From: Vibrio comitans
GTDB lineage: Bacteria > Pseudomonadota > Gammaproteobacteria > Enterobacterales > Vibrionaceae
Length of the DNA stretch: 64,000 bases
Direction: 5' to 3'
Assembly: GCA_024346835.1 (NCBI GenBank)
Contig: AP024867.1
Coordinates: 868,001-932,000 of the forward strand
Shown here: positions 45,351 through 54,695 of the stretch, in pieces
Layout: every line of letters starts with the position of its first letter
Position numbering within the stretch: the first letter of the stretch is position 1
Translations under genes and position numbers: made by a program
Notes under the pieces: model-generated
What the model saw: the letters and a program-made list of their open reading frames with translations, nothing else
Told to the model about the DNA's origin: nothing
The model's database searches: none

Positions 45351-46725
45351 AATTGAAATCCTTACATACTTTTGCAATCGCACTTTCGAATATTTGAAGT
45401 GCACTGGTGAGTTCTTGACGAGAAATAATCAGAGGTGGACTTAGCTGAATCACATTACCTTGTGAGACCTTAAAGCTCAGGCCATCATTTAAACATTGAT
45501 ATAAAACTGCTTCGGCCTCATCGAAGGCACGCTCTTTAGTCACATGATTGGTGACCAGTTCCACCCCCCACAGCAGTCCAATGCCTCGCACATCTCCTAT
45601 GACTGGATATTGTGCTTTCATGCGTTCTAGCTCGGCTTTTACGTACAGACTATCTTGACGCACTTTGTCCAGCAGCTGGTTATTCTCAATGGTTTGGATA
45701 GTGGCAAGAGCGGCAGCGCAACCAATAGGGCTTTTTTCATGGGTATAATGACCAAGTGAGACTTGGGCCGCCGTGTTGTATTTGTCTTTGGTTACCATGG
45801 CTGCAATTGGCACTACACCGCCACCAAGGCCTTTGCCAATACACAGAATATCCGGTTCAATATCATAGGCTTGGTGGGTAAACCATTCGCCGCTACGTCC
45901 CATTCCATTAGGAATATCGTCGATGATTAGCATCACGCTGTGCTTATCACAAATCTCACGTATTCGCTTCCAGTAGGCCTTGCTTGGTACTTGTACATCT
46001 GTGTTGCGAACAGCCTCAGCAATGAAAGCGCCAATGCCACCTTCTTTTTCAATAACGTATTCTAAATAGTCCGCATAATGCACATCGCTACCATCTTGAG
46101 ATGGAAGAGCGCCTCGATAGGAAACTGCTGGAGGAATACGTTCTACACCTGACATCAGCGGGCCCATTCCTTCACGAAAACAAGCTTCACCGCCCACAGA
46201 TATGGCGTCTAAAGAGGCTCCATGGAAAGAGTCCCATAGAGACACTACCTTGAAGTTGTTGGTGATGTGACGAGCAAGCTTTAGCGCCATACCGACCACA
46301 GAGGTACCACCAGGTGCAAACAGGACTCGATTTAGCTCGCCACCACAAATCTCCGTCAGCTTTTCAGCGCAGCTAACGGCTGTTTCGTTGGTAAAGCGAC
46401 GTGGAGAGAAAGGCAGATTTGCCAATTGTTCGGTAATGGCATTAACTACCGCTGGGTGACCATGGCCAAGCTGGTGGACATTGTTGCCGTGAAAATCCAT
46501 GTACCTTTTACCGTGGGTATCTTCTAGATAGATTCCATCCGCACCTTCAAGTGAATCAAGGCAAGGCGTCGACATCGCTTGATGTAGAAACACCTCAGAA
46601 TCTCGCTTTAAAAGGGCTTGGGTAGGTGCATGTTGTAAAGACTCATTCCACTTAGTTCGCGCAGGGGTAGTATTTATATCCCCTTCGCTTCGAAAGTGCG
46701 TAGGCTTTGCAGTAGCTGTCGTCAT
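45343..46725 (-). CDS. pbfA: (R)-1-hydroxy-2-aminoethylphosphonate ammonia-lyase
   Basis: A 460-residue PLP enzyme with the class-III aminotransferase fold. The PLP Lys is Lys298 (DILCIGKGLGGG), with the phosphate-binding GGTSVVGMALKLAR and IIDDIPNGMGRSGEW. By fold alone it would be called an aminotransferase. Located between phnW and phnX of a Vibrio-type cluster, with Asp-Asp-Ile-Pro in place of the usual DEVQ, it matches PbfA, described from Vibrio as an ammonia-lyase converting R-1-hydroxy-AEP to phosphonoacetaldehyde. It shares one base with the phnW stop (TAATG) and overlaps phnX. Confidence 0.88.
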   Translation of the reverse strand: MTTATAKPTHFRSEGDINTTPARTKWNESLQHAPTQALLKRDSEVFLHQAMSTPCLDSLEGADGIYLEDTHGKRYMDFHGNNVHQLGHGHPAVVNAITEQLANLPFSPRRFTNETAVSCAEKLTEICGGELNRVLFAPGGTSVVGMALKLARHITNNFKVVSLWDSFHGASLDAISVGGEACFREGMGPLMSGVERIPPAVSYRGALPSQDGSDVHYADYLEYVIEKEGGIGAFIAEAVRNTDVQVPSKAYWKRIREICDKHSVMLIIDDIPNGMGRSGEWFTHQAYDIEPDILCIGKGLGGGVVPIAAMVTKDKYNTAAQVSLGHYTHEKSPIGCAAALATIQTIENNQLLDKVRQDSLYVKAELERMKAQYPVIGDVRGIGLLWGVELVTNHVTKERAFDEAEAVLYQCLNDGLSFKVSQGNVIQLSPPLIISRQELTSALQIFESAIAKVCKDFNYV

Positions 46726-47828
46726 TATGCAATCTCCCAGTACATGCTTTTCTTAACAGCACCAATTAAGCGTTTAATGTCGGCTGGATAGACTTCACCT
46801 ATGTTGCCAATGCGAAAGCAATCGGCGTTAGAGACTTTGCCTGGGTAGATAACAAAGCCTTCTTCTTTTAGTCGGTCATAGAATGCTTTGAACTGATAGT
46901 CGCGATTTTTTGGTGAGTAGAATGAGGTGATAATTGGTGAATGAAGCGCCTCATTTAATAACGGTGCGAAACCGAGAGAGCGCATGCCTTGCACTAAGGT
47001 TTGTTGGTTTTCTGTATAGCGAGCCTCTCGAGCCTCAATGCCGCCTTCTTGCTCAAGCTCAAGCAGTGCTTGATAAAACGCTCGCACGGTGTGAGTCGGT
47101 GAAGTGAAGCGCCATTTACCGTGATTGTCTTGCATGCACTTCCACTGAGCATAAAGATCTAGGCTTAGGGAGCGAGCGAGACCGCTACATTTTTCCAGTT
47201 CACTTTGCTTTGCAATAACGAAACCAAATCCTGGTACGCCTTGAATACACTTATTGGCTGAGCTGATCATAAAGTCGACGCCCATCTCGCCAATATCCAT
47301 CTGGATTCCACCAAAGCTAGACATAGCATCAAGAATAACCACTTTGTTATAGCGCTTAGCAACAGTGATTAACTCATTGATTGGGTTTAACATTCCTGTC
47401 GTGGTTTCACAATGAACAACTGCAAGGTGGGTAATGTCACTATCGCGTTGAAGCAGCTCTTCAACCGCTTGAACTGAGGGTTGGCTAGTTTCTCCCGGCG
47501 CTAATACTTCACAGGCAATATTAAGGTAGTTGGCAATTTCTGCCATTCGTGCGCCATAAGCGCCATTGTCCACCACCAATAGTTTGCCATTGTGAGGAAT
47601 AGACGAACCTATAGTCGCTTCAACAGAGGCTGTGCCACTGCCCTGCATTAATACGCAGGTATAACCGGTGCTCTTTGTAGCCAGTTTTACCAATTTGCTA
47701 CGAATGACCTCAACGATCTCTTTATTGTACTCATCATCCCAAGTACACCAGTCTTTAAGCATTGCCTCACGAACGGTTTCAGAAGTTGATAAAGGGCCGG
47801 GTGTCAGCAATAGATATTCATTTTGCAT
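46725..47828 (-). CDS. phnW: 2-aminoethylphosphonate--pyruvate transaminase
   Basis: A 367-residue PLP enzyme converting AEP and pyruvate to phosphonoacetaldehyde and alanine. The N-terminus [38 protein letters not shown] and PLP Lys193 ([17 protein letters not shown]) are diagnostic. The start at 47828 gives the standard PhnW length. It is the first gene of the phnW-pbfA-phnX operon. A TGGT-type operator dyad lies 13 bp upstream of its start. Confidence 0.96.
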   Translation of the reverse strand: MQNEYLLLTPGPLSTSETVREAMLKDWCTWDDEYNKEIVEVIRSKLVKLATKSTGYTCVLMQGSGTASVEATIGSSIPHNGKLLVVDNGAYGARMAEIANYLNIACEVLAPGETSQPSVQAVEELLQRDSDITHLAVVHCETTTGMLNPINELITVAKRYNKVVILDAMSSFGGIQMDIGEMGVDFMISSANKCIQGVPGFGFVIAKQSELEKCSGLARSLSLDLYAQWKCMQDNHGKWRFTSPTHTVRAFYQALLELEQEGGIEAREARYTENQQTLVQGMRSLGFAPLLNEALHSPIITSFYSPKNRDYQFKAFYDRLKEEGFVIYPGKVSNADCFRIGNIGEVYPADIKRLIGAVKKSMYWEIA

Positions 47829-47840
47829 TATCTTGTCTCT

Positions 47841-47854
47841 TTGGACTATACCAA
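47841..47854. promoter_or_regulatory. Candidate PhnR operator before phnW
   Basis: TTGGACTATACCAA lies just 13 bp upstream of phnW. Read toward phnW it is TGGTATAGTCCA, matching the dyads before phnS-like and phnT. The TGGT...ACCA type is typical of GntR/HutC-subfamily regulators such as the PhnR encoded here. Confidence 0.65.
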
Positions 47855-48029
47855 TTAATGTAAGTACCATAACAAGACAACTATCGATGGGTAAATAGTC
47901 AAAAAGCAGGTTTCATAAAACCTTCATCTAGCTACTTAAAATGACAATAATTACTCGATTTCGTCTTATAAATGCCATTTTTTGTTCATTTAACCGTAAT
48001 CTAAGCGCTCTAACCTAGCTCTCGTTATC

Positions 48030-48041
48030 TGGTACAGACCA
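48030..48041. promoter_or_regulatory. Candidate PhnR operator before the AEP-binding protein
   Basis: TGGTACAGACCA ends 22 bp upstream of the binding-protein ATG. It shares arms and spacing with the dyads at 47841 and 51038. Confidence 0.65.
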
Positions 48042-48063
48042 TCAATATTTAAGGATTAAGAAG

Positions 48064-49068
48064 ATGAAAAACCGTTTTATTAAGGGTTCTTTGGCAGCAT
48101 TAGTGGCGACACTGGCAACAAATGTATTTGCAGCAACAGAAGTTACGGTTTACACCGCTTTTGAGGCAGATATTCTGGCTAAATACAAAAATGCATTTGA
48201 GAAAGCTAACCCAGATATCCAAATTAAATGGGTTCGTGACTCAACGGGCATCATGACTGCGAAATTACTAGCAGAAAAGAATAACCCTCAAGCTGAAGTA
48301 GTATGGGGACTGGCTGGTTCTTCAATGGCTCTGCTAAAAGAAGAGGGCATTCTTATGCCTTATACCCCAAGTGGTCTAGACAACCTACGTGCTGAGTTAA
48401 ACGACCCACAGGCAGAACAAGCTTGGTACGGCAATGACGCATTCTTTAATGCCGTTTGCTTTAACGAAGCTGTTGCTGAGCAACTCGATCTGCCAAAACC
48501 AACATCTTGGGAAGACCTAACTAACCCTGTATACAAAGGCCAGATTGCAATGCCAAACCCTGCTTCTTCAGGTACGGGTTACATGCAAGTTTCGGCATGG
48601 CTACAGAACATGGGTGAGGACAAAGGCTGGGAATACATGAAAGACCTTCACCAGAACATTGCTCACTATACACATTCTGGCTCTAAACCATGTGTAGAAG
48701 CCGGTATGGGTGAGGTTGCTATCGGTATTTCTATGGCAAGCCGTGGCGCTAGATTGAAAACTCAAGGTGCTCCGCTAGACGTGATCACTCCAGCAGGTAT
48801 TGGCTGGGAATCAGAAGCTGTTGGCCTTGTGGCAGAATCAGATGCGGCTAAGCGCGTAGTTGATTGGTCTATCTCAAAAGAAGCTAATGAGCTTTACATT
48901 GAAATGTACCCAGTTGTAGGTCACAAAGAAGTAGAAGCAACCATCGCTAACTTCCCGAACGTACAACAAAAAATGGCTAAAATGGACTTTGCTCGCATGG
49001 GCAACGAGCGCGCAGACGTACTAAAAACTTGGTCTGATAAGTTCGACGGTAAGTCAGAAGCGAAGTAA
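48064..49068 (+). CDS. phnS: 2-aminoethylphosphonate ABC transporter substrate-binding protein
   Basis: A 334-residue periplasmic binding protein of the iron/AEP-type family 1. The signal peptide ends near NVFA-AT. The mature part begins TEVTVYTAFEADILAKYKNA, with PNPASSGTGYMQVSAWLQNM in the middle as in Fbp-like proteins. Position, divergent from phnW and under the same type of operator, points to AEP or a related aminophosphonate as ligand. Unusually, the gene is separated from its ATPase and permease by 2 kb holding repeat array F, an MFS gene and a mini-gene on the other strand. Confidence 0.88.
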   Translation: MKNRFIKGSLAALVATLATNVFAATEVTVYTAFEADILAKYKNAFEKANPDIQIKWVRDSTGIMTAKLLAEKNNPQAEVVWGLAGSSMALLKEEGILMPYTPSGLDNLRAELNDPQAEQAWYGNDAFFNAVCFNEAVAEQLDLPKPTSWEDLTNPVYKGQIAMPNPASSGTGYMQVSAWLQNMGEDKGWEYMKDLHQNIAHYTHSGSKPCVEAGMGEVAIGISMASRGARLKTQGAPLDVITPAGIGWESEAVGLVAESDAAKRVVDWSISKEANELYIEMYPVVGHKEVEATIANFPNVQQKMAKMDFARMGNERADVLKTWSDKFDGKSEAK

Positions 49069-49114
49069 TTCGTGCTTTAGGATGACGTGTAGCTGAACTT
49101 TGTATCTGCCACCC

Positions 49115-49354
49115 CGTCATCCTGATGAAAATCAGGACCTTAGGGTGCACATAGTTTGGATTTGTACTCTCTAAGGTCCTGGATAGTTGCTTCGCAACTT
49201 CCAGGATGACGTGGTTTCGAGGTAAAATTGAACCTCCGCATTAATCCAAGCGCACTGCGTCATCCTGACGAAAGTCAGGACCTTAGAGCGCACATAGTTT
49301 GAATTTACACTCTCCAAGGCCCTAAATAATTGCTTTGCAATTTCCAGGATGACG
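49115..49354. repeat. REPIN-like pair array F
   Basis: Two 97-bp elements at 49115-49211 and 49258-49354 (spacing 143) fill the gap between the AEP-binding protein and the convergent MFS gene. Each runs CGTCATCCTG to CAGGATGACG. Here the order of the two hairpin types is reversed relative to array E. The second element has an AATTGC/GCAATT stem. Confidence 0.9.
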
Positions 49355-49376
49355 AAGCTTACATAATCAACCTATC

Positions 49377-50597
49377 TCAACTCGCCACCGCAACCCTGCG
49401 ATCAACAGGTGTAGCATTAATCGGTAAATGCACAACAGCCGCCAGCAATGCCAAGGCCACAGTAGACCACCAAATCGGTTCATACGAGCCGTAATGGTCG
49501 TAGATGCTACCGCCAGCCCAAGCGCCTAAGAAACTGCCAATCTGATGACTCAAGAACACCAAGCCATACAAAGTGGACATGTACTGAGGGCCAAAGATTT
49601 GGCGCACCAAACCTGAGGTAAGTGGCACGGTTCCTAGCCACACAAAGCCAATCGCACCACCAAATATCGTCGCACTAAACTCAGTAATAGGCAGTGTCAC
49701 AAATGCGGCAATAATGGCTGCGCGAAGCAGATAGAGCACGAAGCTGATATGTCGCTTATCAAACTTATCCGCCATCATTCCCCAAAAGTACGAGCCAAAG
49801 ATGTTGAAGATACCAACATAAGCCAGCGCCATAGCTGCGCTTGATGCAGGTAAGTTTTTATCGGCTAGATAGCTTGGCAGGTGAGTTGCGATAAACATCA
49901 CGTGGAAGCCACAGACGAAGAAGCCTAGGTGGATCAGCCAGTACCCTTTATGAGTAAACGCTTCTTTTATTGCTTCTTTTAAGGTGATGTCATCATGATG
50001 CTTTGGTTCTTGAGCGCTGGTGACTTTAGCTTTTTTGTTACTCTTCATGAAGGCAACAAAGGCAATCATTAAGGTACATAATATTGCAAAGCCTTGCAGT
50101 GCTCCCTGCCAACCGAAGTTAGCCAGCATAGCTTGTGCGCCAGGGATCATGGCAAACATACCAAAAGAACCCGCAGCCGTAGTGAGGCCAAATGCTTTTG
50201 CAGCATGCTGCGCAGGAACCACCTTGGCTACTACACCTAAAATGATCACGTAGCTAGTCGCACTTAACCCCAGTCCAACTAGCGCGCCCAGTGACAAATA
50301 TACAACCGCAGTAGAGGTAGTGATTGAGGTCAGAAATAGACCTAAGCCGTAGGCTAATGCACCCATGATAATGATGCGTTTAGCACCCCATTTATCAGCG
50401 GCCATACCAACGAAGGGTTGGAACATTCCAAACAGTAGGTTTTGCAGTGCGATAGCAAGGCTGAAGAACTCACGACCCGTATCAAAATAGTCTGAGATTG
50501 GCATCATAAAGATACCAAACGACTGTCTGATCCCTAGGCTGATGATTAATATACCAATCCCTATCCACACGATAGGTGGGAAACGAAAAATGCTCAT
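49377..50597 (-). CDS. Major facilitator superfamily transporter
   Basis: A 406-residue 12-helix MFS protein. Motif A-like segments GMAADKWGAKRIIIMG after helix 2 and GMMADKFDKRHISFVL after helix 8 are intact. A His-containing central loop (EPKHHDDITLKEAIK) separates the halves. It resembles the oxalate/formate or monocarboxylate-type MFS proteins, but the substrate is not clear. It is on the strand opposite to the surrounding AEP transporter genes and sits 9 bp after a His-rich mini-gene, probably in one transcript. Confidence 0.86.
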   Translation of the reverse strand: MSIFRFPPIVWIGIGILIISLGIRQSFGIFMMPISDYFDTGREFFSLAIALQNLLFGMFQPFVGMAADKWGAKRIIIMGALAYGLGLFLTSITTSTAVVYLSLGALVGLGLSATSYVIILGVVAKVVPAQHAAKAFGLTTAAGSFGMFAMIPGAQAMLANFGWQGALQGFAILCTLMIAFVAFMKSNKKAKVTSAQEPKHHDDITLKEAIKEAFTHKGYWLIHLGFFVCGFHVMFIATHLPSYLADKNLPASSAAMALAYVGIFNIFGSYFWGMMADKFDKRHISFVLYLLRAAIIAAFVTLPITEFSATIFGGAIGFVWLGTVPLTSGLVRQIFGPQYMSTLYGLVFLSHQIGSFLGAWAGGSIYDHYGSYEPIWWSTVALALLAAVVHLPINATPVDRRVAVAS

Positions 50598-50606
50598 GTG
50601 TGGCTC

Positions 50607-50801
50607 CTAGTGATGGTGCTTGTGTTGGTGGTGTTCGGCGTGCATGTGACCCTCTATAGAATCATGCTGATGGCAACCTGCAGCCATGGCTTGCTCTGCA
50701 AGTACATCTAGCATCGGTTGGCAGTTATGTACCGCTAGCAAACTGACGCTAAGCAAGAGTGCCCAACGTACCAATTGTGCGGTCAAAGATTGTGAGAACA
50801 T
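50607..50801 (-). CDS. Small membrane-anchored His-rich protein
   Basis: A 64-residue protein. One hydrophobic segment (about residues 8-24, LVRWALLLSVSLLAVHNC) is followed by a polar stretch and a tail dense in His (HQHDSIEGHMHAEHHQHKHHH). The tail could bind Ni, Zn or Cu. The start at 50801 is preferred over one 60 bases upstream, as it places the hydrophobic segment at the N-terminus, but no strong ribosome site is seen. It ends 9 bp before the MFS gene on the same strand. Function is not known. Confidence 0.5.
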   Translation of the reverse strand: MFSQSLTAQLVRWALLLSVSLLAVHNCQPMLDVLAEQAMAAGCHQHDSIEGHMHAEHHQHKHHH

Positions 50802-51037
50802 AGGTAAAGGTTGTTCGAAATTGAAGGCGCGAATAGTAAGGATAGAGCACGCATGAAGCAAATGATAAAAAGTGGATTACTCTATGCAACTCATGCATAT
50901 ATTAGGAAATAGTAAAGGCTGGCATGTGCTCCTTCTTTTATTGGAGTTGCAGTATTGCCCGCTAATTGGAAAAACTGCGAATTGTCATAATTTGTCTACC
51001 TAAGTGTAATCTGCCTGTCACGCAATAAAACTATGGT

Positions 51038-51049
51038 TGGTATATACCA
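51038..51049. promoter_or_regulatory. Candidate PhnR operator before phnT
   Basis: TGGTATATACCA is a perfect 12-bp palindrome lying directly before the GGAGGG ribosome site and 13 bp upstream of the phnT ATG. It is the most symmetric of the three related dyads. Because phnR is the third gene of this transcript, it implies autoregulation. Confidence 0.7.
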
Positions 51050-51062
51050 TTTGGAGGGTGTT

Positions 51063-52184
51063 ATGGATACCAATCAAACCTATTTACAGATTAACAATGT
51101 AGTGAAGCAATTCGGTCAATTCACTGCACTTAAAGACATTTCATTGAGCATTAACAAGGGGGAGTTTGTTTGCTTTCTTGGCCCTTCTGGTTGCGGAAAA
51201 ACGACCTTACTGCGTGCAATCGCAGGCTTAGACTTGCCAACGTATGGGCAGATTGAGCAAGCAGATAAAGACATTACCTTTTTACCACCAGAAAAACGCG
51301 ACTTTGGCATTGTGTTCCAGTCTTACGCGCTTTTCCCAAATCTGACGGTTTCAGAAAATATTGCTATTGGTTTGCGCAACCAAGGTTCAAGCAAAGTAGA
51401 GGCTGAGGAAACAGTGAATCAATGGCTAGACACCATTGGCTTGCCTACGTCAGGTAATAAATACCCTAGTCAGCTATCGGGTGGTCAGCAGCAGCGTATT
51501 GCTTTAGCTCGCGCACTTGCGCTTTCTCCAGGGTTATTACTGCTAGATGAACCACTATCGGCACTGGACGCGAAAGTGCGTACTCACCTTCGTGAAGAAA
51601 TTTGCCTTCTGCAGCGCAAACTGGGCATCACTACCATTATGGTTACGCACGATCAGGAAGAAGCGCTATCTATGGCTGACCGCATCGTAGTGATGAACCA
51701 TGGTGTGATTGAACAAGTTGGAACGCCACAAGAAATCTATGAAAAGCCAGCTACTCGCTTTGTTGCTGAATTCGTAGGTAGCATGAACTTCCTTGAAGCG
51801 AAAAAGGTCAGTGACACACAAGTGGTCGTGCATGACCATTTAATTGACGTTGAGTGTGCCAAGTTCATGCAAAACACGGTGGTCTCTGAAGCACTGGGTG
51901 ATAAGTTTGAGCTAGCCTTGAGACCAGAGAGTCTGTTCTTTACTGAATCCAATCAAAACTCACTCACAGTGATGATTGAAATGCTTGAATTCCAAGGTGC
52001 CTATATGCGCGTAGATTGCCGCATCTACGGCCATCCAGAGTTACCATTGATTGGTGTAGATGTGCCAGTAAGAGAAGCAAGAAAGCTGGACTTGAAGGTT
52101 CATGAAATCCGTTATCTCGAGTTTGTCACTAAGCATATGCATGCCTACCCACTCGCTAAACAAATCGTGGAAGAGGCTGCCTAG
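51063..52184 (+). CDS. phnT: AEP ABC transporter ATP-binding protein
   Basis: A 373-residue ATPase of the PotA/FbpC type. Walker A is GPSGCGKTT (about residues 40-48). The signature LSGGQQQRIALARAL, Walker B LLLLDEPLSALDAKVR and switch VTHDQEEAL are intact. A C-terminal TOBE regulatory domain follows (about 285-360). GGAGGG precedes the ATG at 51063. It is followed two bases later by the fused permease. Together with the phnS-like binding protein it forms the aminophosphonate importer. Confidence 0.92.
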   Translation: MDTNQTYLQINNVVKQFGQFTALKDISLSINKGEFVCFLGPSGCGKTTLLRAIAGLDLPTYGQIEQADKDITFLPPEKRDFGIVFQSYALFPNLTVSENIAIGLRNQGSSKVEAEETVNQWLDTIGLPTSGNKYPSQLSGGQQQRIALARALALSPGLLLLDEPLSALDAKVRTHLREEICLLQRKLGITTIMVTHDQEEALSMADRIVVMNHGVIEQVGTPQEIYEKPATRFVAEFVGSMNFLEAKKVSDTQVVVHDHLIDVECAKFMQNTVVSEALGDKFELALRPESLFFTESNQNSLTVMIEMLEFQGAYMRVDCRIYGHPELPLIGVDVPVREARKLDLKVHEIRYLEFVTKHMHAYPLAKQIVEEAA

Positions 52185-52186
52185 TC

Positions 52187-53923
52187 ATGAGTACAAGCGC
52201 AATGGACCATAATCCTGTACCAAACAAGGTGCCAAGTGCCAATATTTGGACGTTTTGGACTAAGAAGTTAAGCCGTGACAACTTAATGCTTCTCGGTATT
52301 TTGGGTATTCTGTCGCTCTTCATGTTGGTCTTCATCTTGATGCCATTGTGGGCGATGTTAACGAAAAGTGTGCAGAACTCTAGTGGCGAGTTTGTAGGCC
52401 TTGAGAACTTTATCACTTACTTCTCATCACCGAGTTTATGGTATTCACTGACTAACACATTGACCATTGGCTTTTTGGTTATGGTAATTGTGGGCGTGCT
52501 TGCGTTTGGTTACGCCTTTGCTCTTACACGCTCATGCATGCCATTTAAGACGCTATTTCAGGTGTTGGGTATGGCTCCTATATTGGCTCCATCACTTCTA
52601 CCAGCTATCAGCTTGATCTTTTTGTTTGGTAATCAAGGCGTACTCAAGGATTGGCTTGGCGGTCAGTCTGTGTATGGCTTGATTGGTATCACAATGGGAT
52701 TGGTGTTCTGGACATTCCCTCATGCATTGATGATTCTGACGACCTCTCTTCGTACTTCTGACGCAAGGCTGTATGAGGCCGCTAGAGCACTGAAGACCTC
52801 ACCACTTAAGACGTTTTTCATGGTGACGCTTCCTGCTGCAAAGTATGGTCTCATTAGTACGTTAATTGTGGTGTTTACCCTAGTGGTGTGTGACTTTGGT
52901 GTGCCTAAGGTTATTGGCGGTAGCTACAACGTTTTAGCTACTGACATCTTCAAGCAGGTGGTAGGGCAGCAGAACTTCGCGATGGGTGCGGTGACCAGTA
53001 TCTTACTGCTGTTACCAGCTCTACTTGCGTTTGCTGTGGATCGCTGGGTGCAAAAGAAGCAAAAGAGTCTATTTGATACCCGATCAGTTGCTTACGAGCC
53101 AAAACCAAACAAGCTTCGTGACAATGCCTGTCTTGTATATTGCATCGTAATTTGTATCGCAGTGCTGGGTGTTTTAGGGATGGCGGTATATGGCTCTTTG
53201 GTCACCTTCTGGCCTTGGAACAAGGCGCTGACGCTAAACAACTATAACTTTAGTGAACTAAGCACTTATGGGTGGAGCCCTTACTTTAACTCACTGACTC
53301 TAGCTGGTTGGACAGCGTTAATCGGCACGGTTGTTATCTTCATCGGTGCGTACTGCATTGAGAAAGGACGAGCATTTGCTCCTCTTCGCCAAGCAATGCA
53401 GATGCTAAGTGTGGTACCTATGGCTGTACCGGGAATGGTACTTGGTTTGGGCTACATCTTCTATTTCAACGATGCGAATAACCCCTTAAATGTCATGTAT
53501 GGAACGATGGCATTCTTGGTGGTGAACACTGTAGTGCATTACTACACGGTAGGACATATGACGGCTGTGACTTCACTGAAACAGATACCCGCTGAAATCG
53601 AATCTACAGCGGCATCGGTGAAACTGCCGCAGTACAAGTTATTCTTTAAGGTGACGCTACCAGTTTGTTTACCCGCTATTCTAGATATTGCTACATACTT
53701 ATTTATCAATGCTTTAACCACGACCTCGGCAGTAGTATTCTTGTATTCCACTAATACCATTCCTGCTTCTATTTCAGTGTTGAATATGGATGATACTGGG
53801 CAAACAGGCGCAGCCGCAGCAATGGCTGTGATGATCATGATTTCGGCAGCAACCGCTAAACTGGTACACGTTGTGTTAGACAAAGTATTAGGAAAGAAAA
53901 CTCAAGCCTGGCGTAAGCGATGA
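52187..53923 (+). CDS. phnU: AEP ABC transporter permease, two permease domains fused
   Basis: A 578-residue inner-membrane permease with about twelve helices. Two EAA loops are visible: YEAARALKTSPLKTFFMVTL in the first half (about residues 200-220) and IESTAASVKLPQYKLFFKVT in the second (about 465-485). One chain thus supplies both halves that in Salmonella are separate PhnU and PhnV. FbpB-type iron permeases have the same fused form. It starts 2 bp after phnT. Confidence 0.88.
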   Translation: MSTSAMDHNPVPNKVPSANIWTFWTKKLSRDNLMLLGILGILSLFMLVFILMPLWAMLTKSVQNSSGEFVGLENFITYFSSPSLWYSLTNTLTIGFLVMVIVGVLAFGYAFALTRSCMPFKTLFQVLGMAPILAPSLLPAISLIFLFGNQGVLKDWLGGQSVYGLIGITMGLVFWTFPHALMILTTSLRTSDARLYEAARALKTSPLKTFFMVTLPAAKYGLISTLIVVFTLVVCDFGVPKVIGGSYNVLATDIFKQVVGQQNFAMGAVTSILLLLPALLAFAVDRWVQKKQKSLFDTRSVAYEPKPNKLRDNACLVYCIVICIAVLGVLGMAVYGSLVTFWPWNKALTLNNYNFSELSTYGWSPYFNSLTLAGWTALIGTVVIFIGAYCIEKGRAFAPLRQAMQMLSVVPMAVPGMVLGLGYIFYFNDANNPLNVMYGTMAFLVVNTVVHYYTVGHMTAVTSLKQIPAEIESTAASVKLPQYKLFFKVTLPVCLPAILDIATYLFINALTTTSAVVFLYSTNTIPASISVLNMDDTGQTGAAAAMAVMIMISAATAKLVHVVLDKVLGKKTQAWRKR

Positions 53924-53950
53924 GCTTGTAACAAACGAAAAGGAAACTCC

Positions 53951-54655
53951 GTGCAGTACGTAAAAATTAAAGACGTTATCGTTGAGCAAATTGAGTCAGG
54001 CTTACTGAGCCCAAGACAAAAACTGCCTTCTGAGCGCAAATTAGCTGAATCGTTTGATACCACGCGAGTCACTTTACGAGAAGCGCTGTCATTGCTTGAA
54101 GCTGAAGGAAAGATCTACCGAGAAGATCGCCGTGGCTGGTTTATCTCACCTGCGCCACTGCGCTACGACCCGACGCGAACCCTTAACTTTAACAATATGG
54201 CGTTGCAGCAAAACCGCATACCAAGAACGGAACTAGCGCTGTCTAAGAACGTGATGGCAACCAAGCAGGCTTCTGAGTTGCTTGATTTGCCACCATTTTC
54301 AGATGTTATTCAGGTTGAGCGTGTTCGTTACCTTGAAGATAGACCTGTGGTGTATGTGATTAACTATATTCGCCCTGAAATGGTGCCAAATCTGCTTGAT
54401 CACGATTTGTCTCAATCACTCACTGAACTATACAAAGAGCACTTCGGTATTGAGTACTTAGAGACCCGCTATCGCGTTAGCACCACCTCATTACTAGGGC
54501 AAACAGCAACCGCGCTTCGCGCCACATCAGGCAGCCCAGCCATGATGGTCGAGCGCCTCAACTACGACCAACATGGTAACCTAGTTGACTGTGATATCGA
54601 ATACTGGCGCCACGATGCAATTTGTATCGAATCCTTTGCCAAGTTGGAGCGGTGA
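53951..54655 (+). CDS. phnR: GntR/HutC-family regulator of phosphonate genes
   Basis: A 234-residue regulator. An N-terminal GntR winged helix (LLSPRQKLPSERKLAESFDT, TRVTLREALSLLEAEGKI) is followed by a UTRA ligand-binding domain (about residues 85-230). The start is a GTG preceded by AAGGAAAC. It follows the fused permease by 27 bp in the same operon. PhnR proteins of this type sit with phnSTUV/phnWX systems. The TGGT...ACCA dyads at three promoters nearby fit the HutC-subfamily operator form. Confidence 0.9.
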   Translation: MQYVKIKDVIVEQIESGLLSPRQKLPSERKLAESFDTTRVTLREALSLLEAEGKIYREDRRGWFISPAPLRYDPTRTLNFNNMALQQNRIPRTELALSKNVMATKQASELLDLPPFSDVIQVERVRYLEDRPVVYVINYIRPEMVPNLLDHDLSQSLTELYKEHFGIEYLETRYRVSTTSLLGQTATALRATSGSPAMMVERLNYDQHGNLVDCDIEYWRHDAICIESFAKLER

Positions 54656-54695
54656 GTTTGTTGTGAAGGGACGCAGTTGCTTGCCATGATTACAT

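Noticed and set aside
44526..47828. Reading the middle gene as an ordinary omega-aminotransferase
   Set aside because: Its fixed place between phnW and phnX and its overlaps with both fit the PbfA ammonia-lyase better than a second transaminase.
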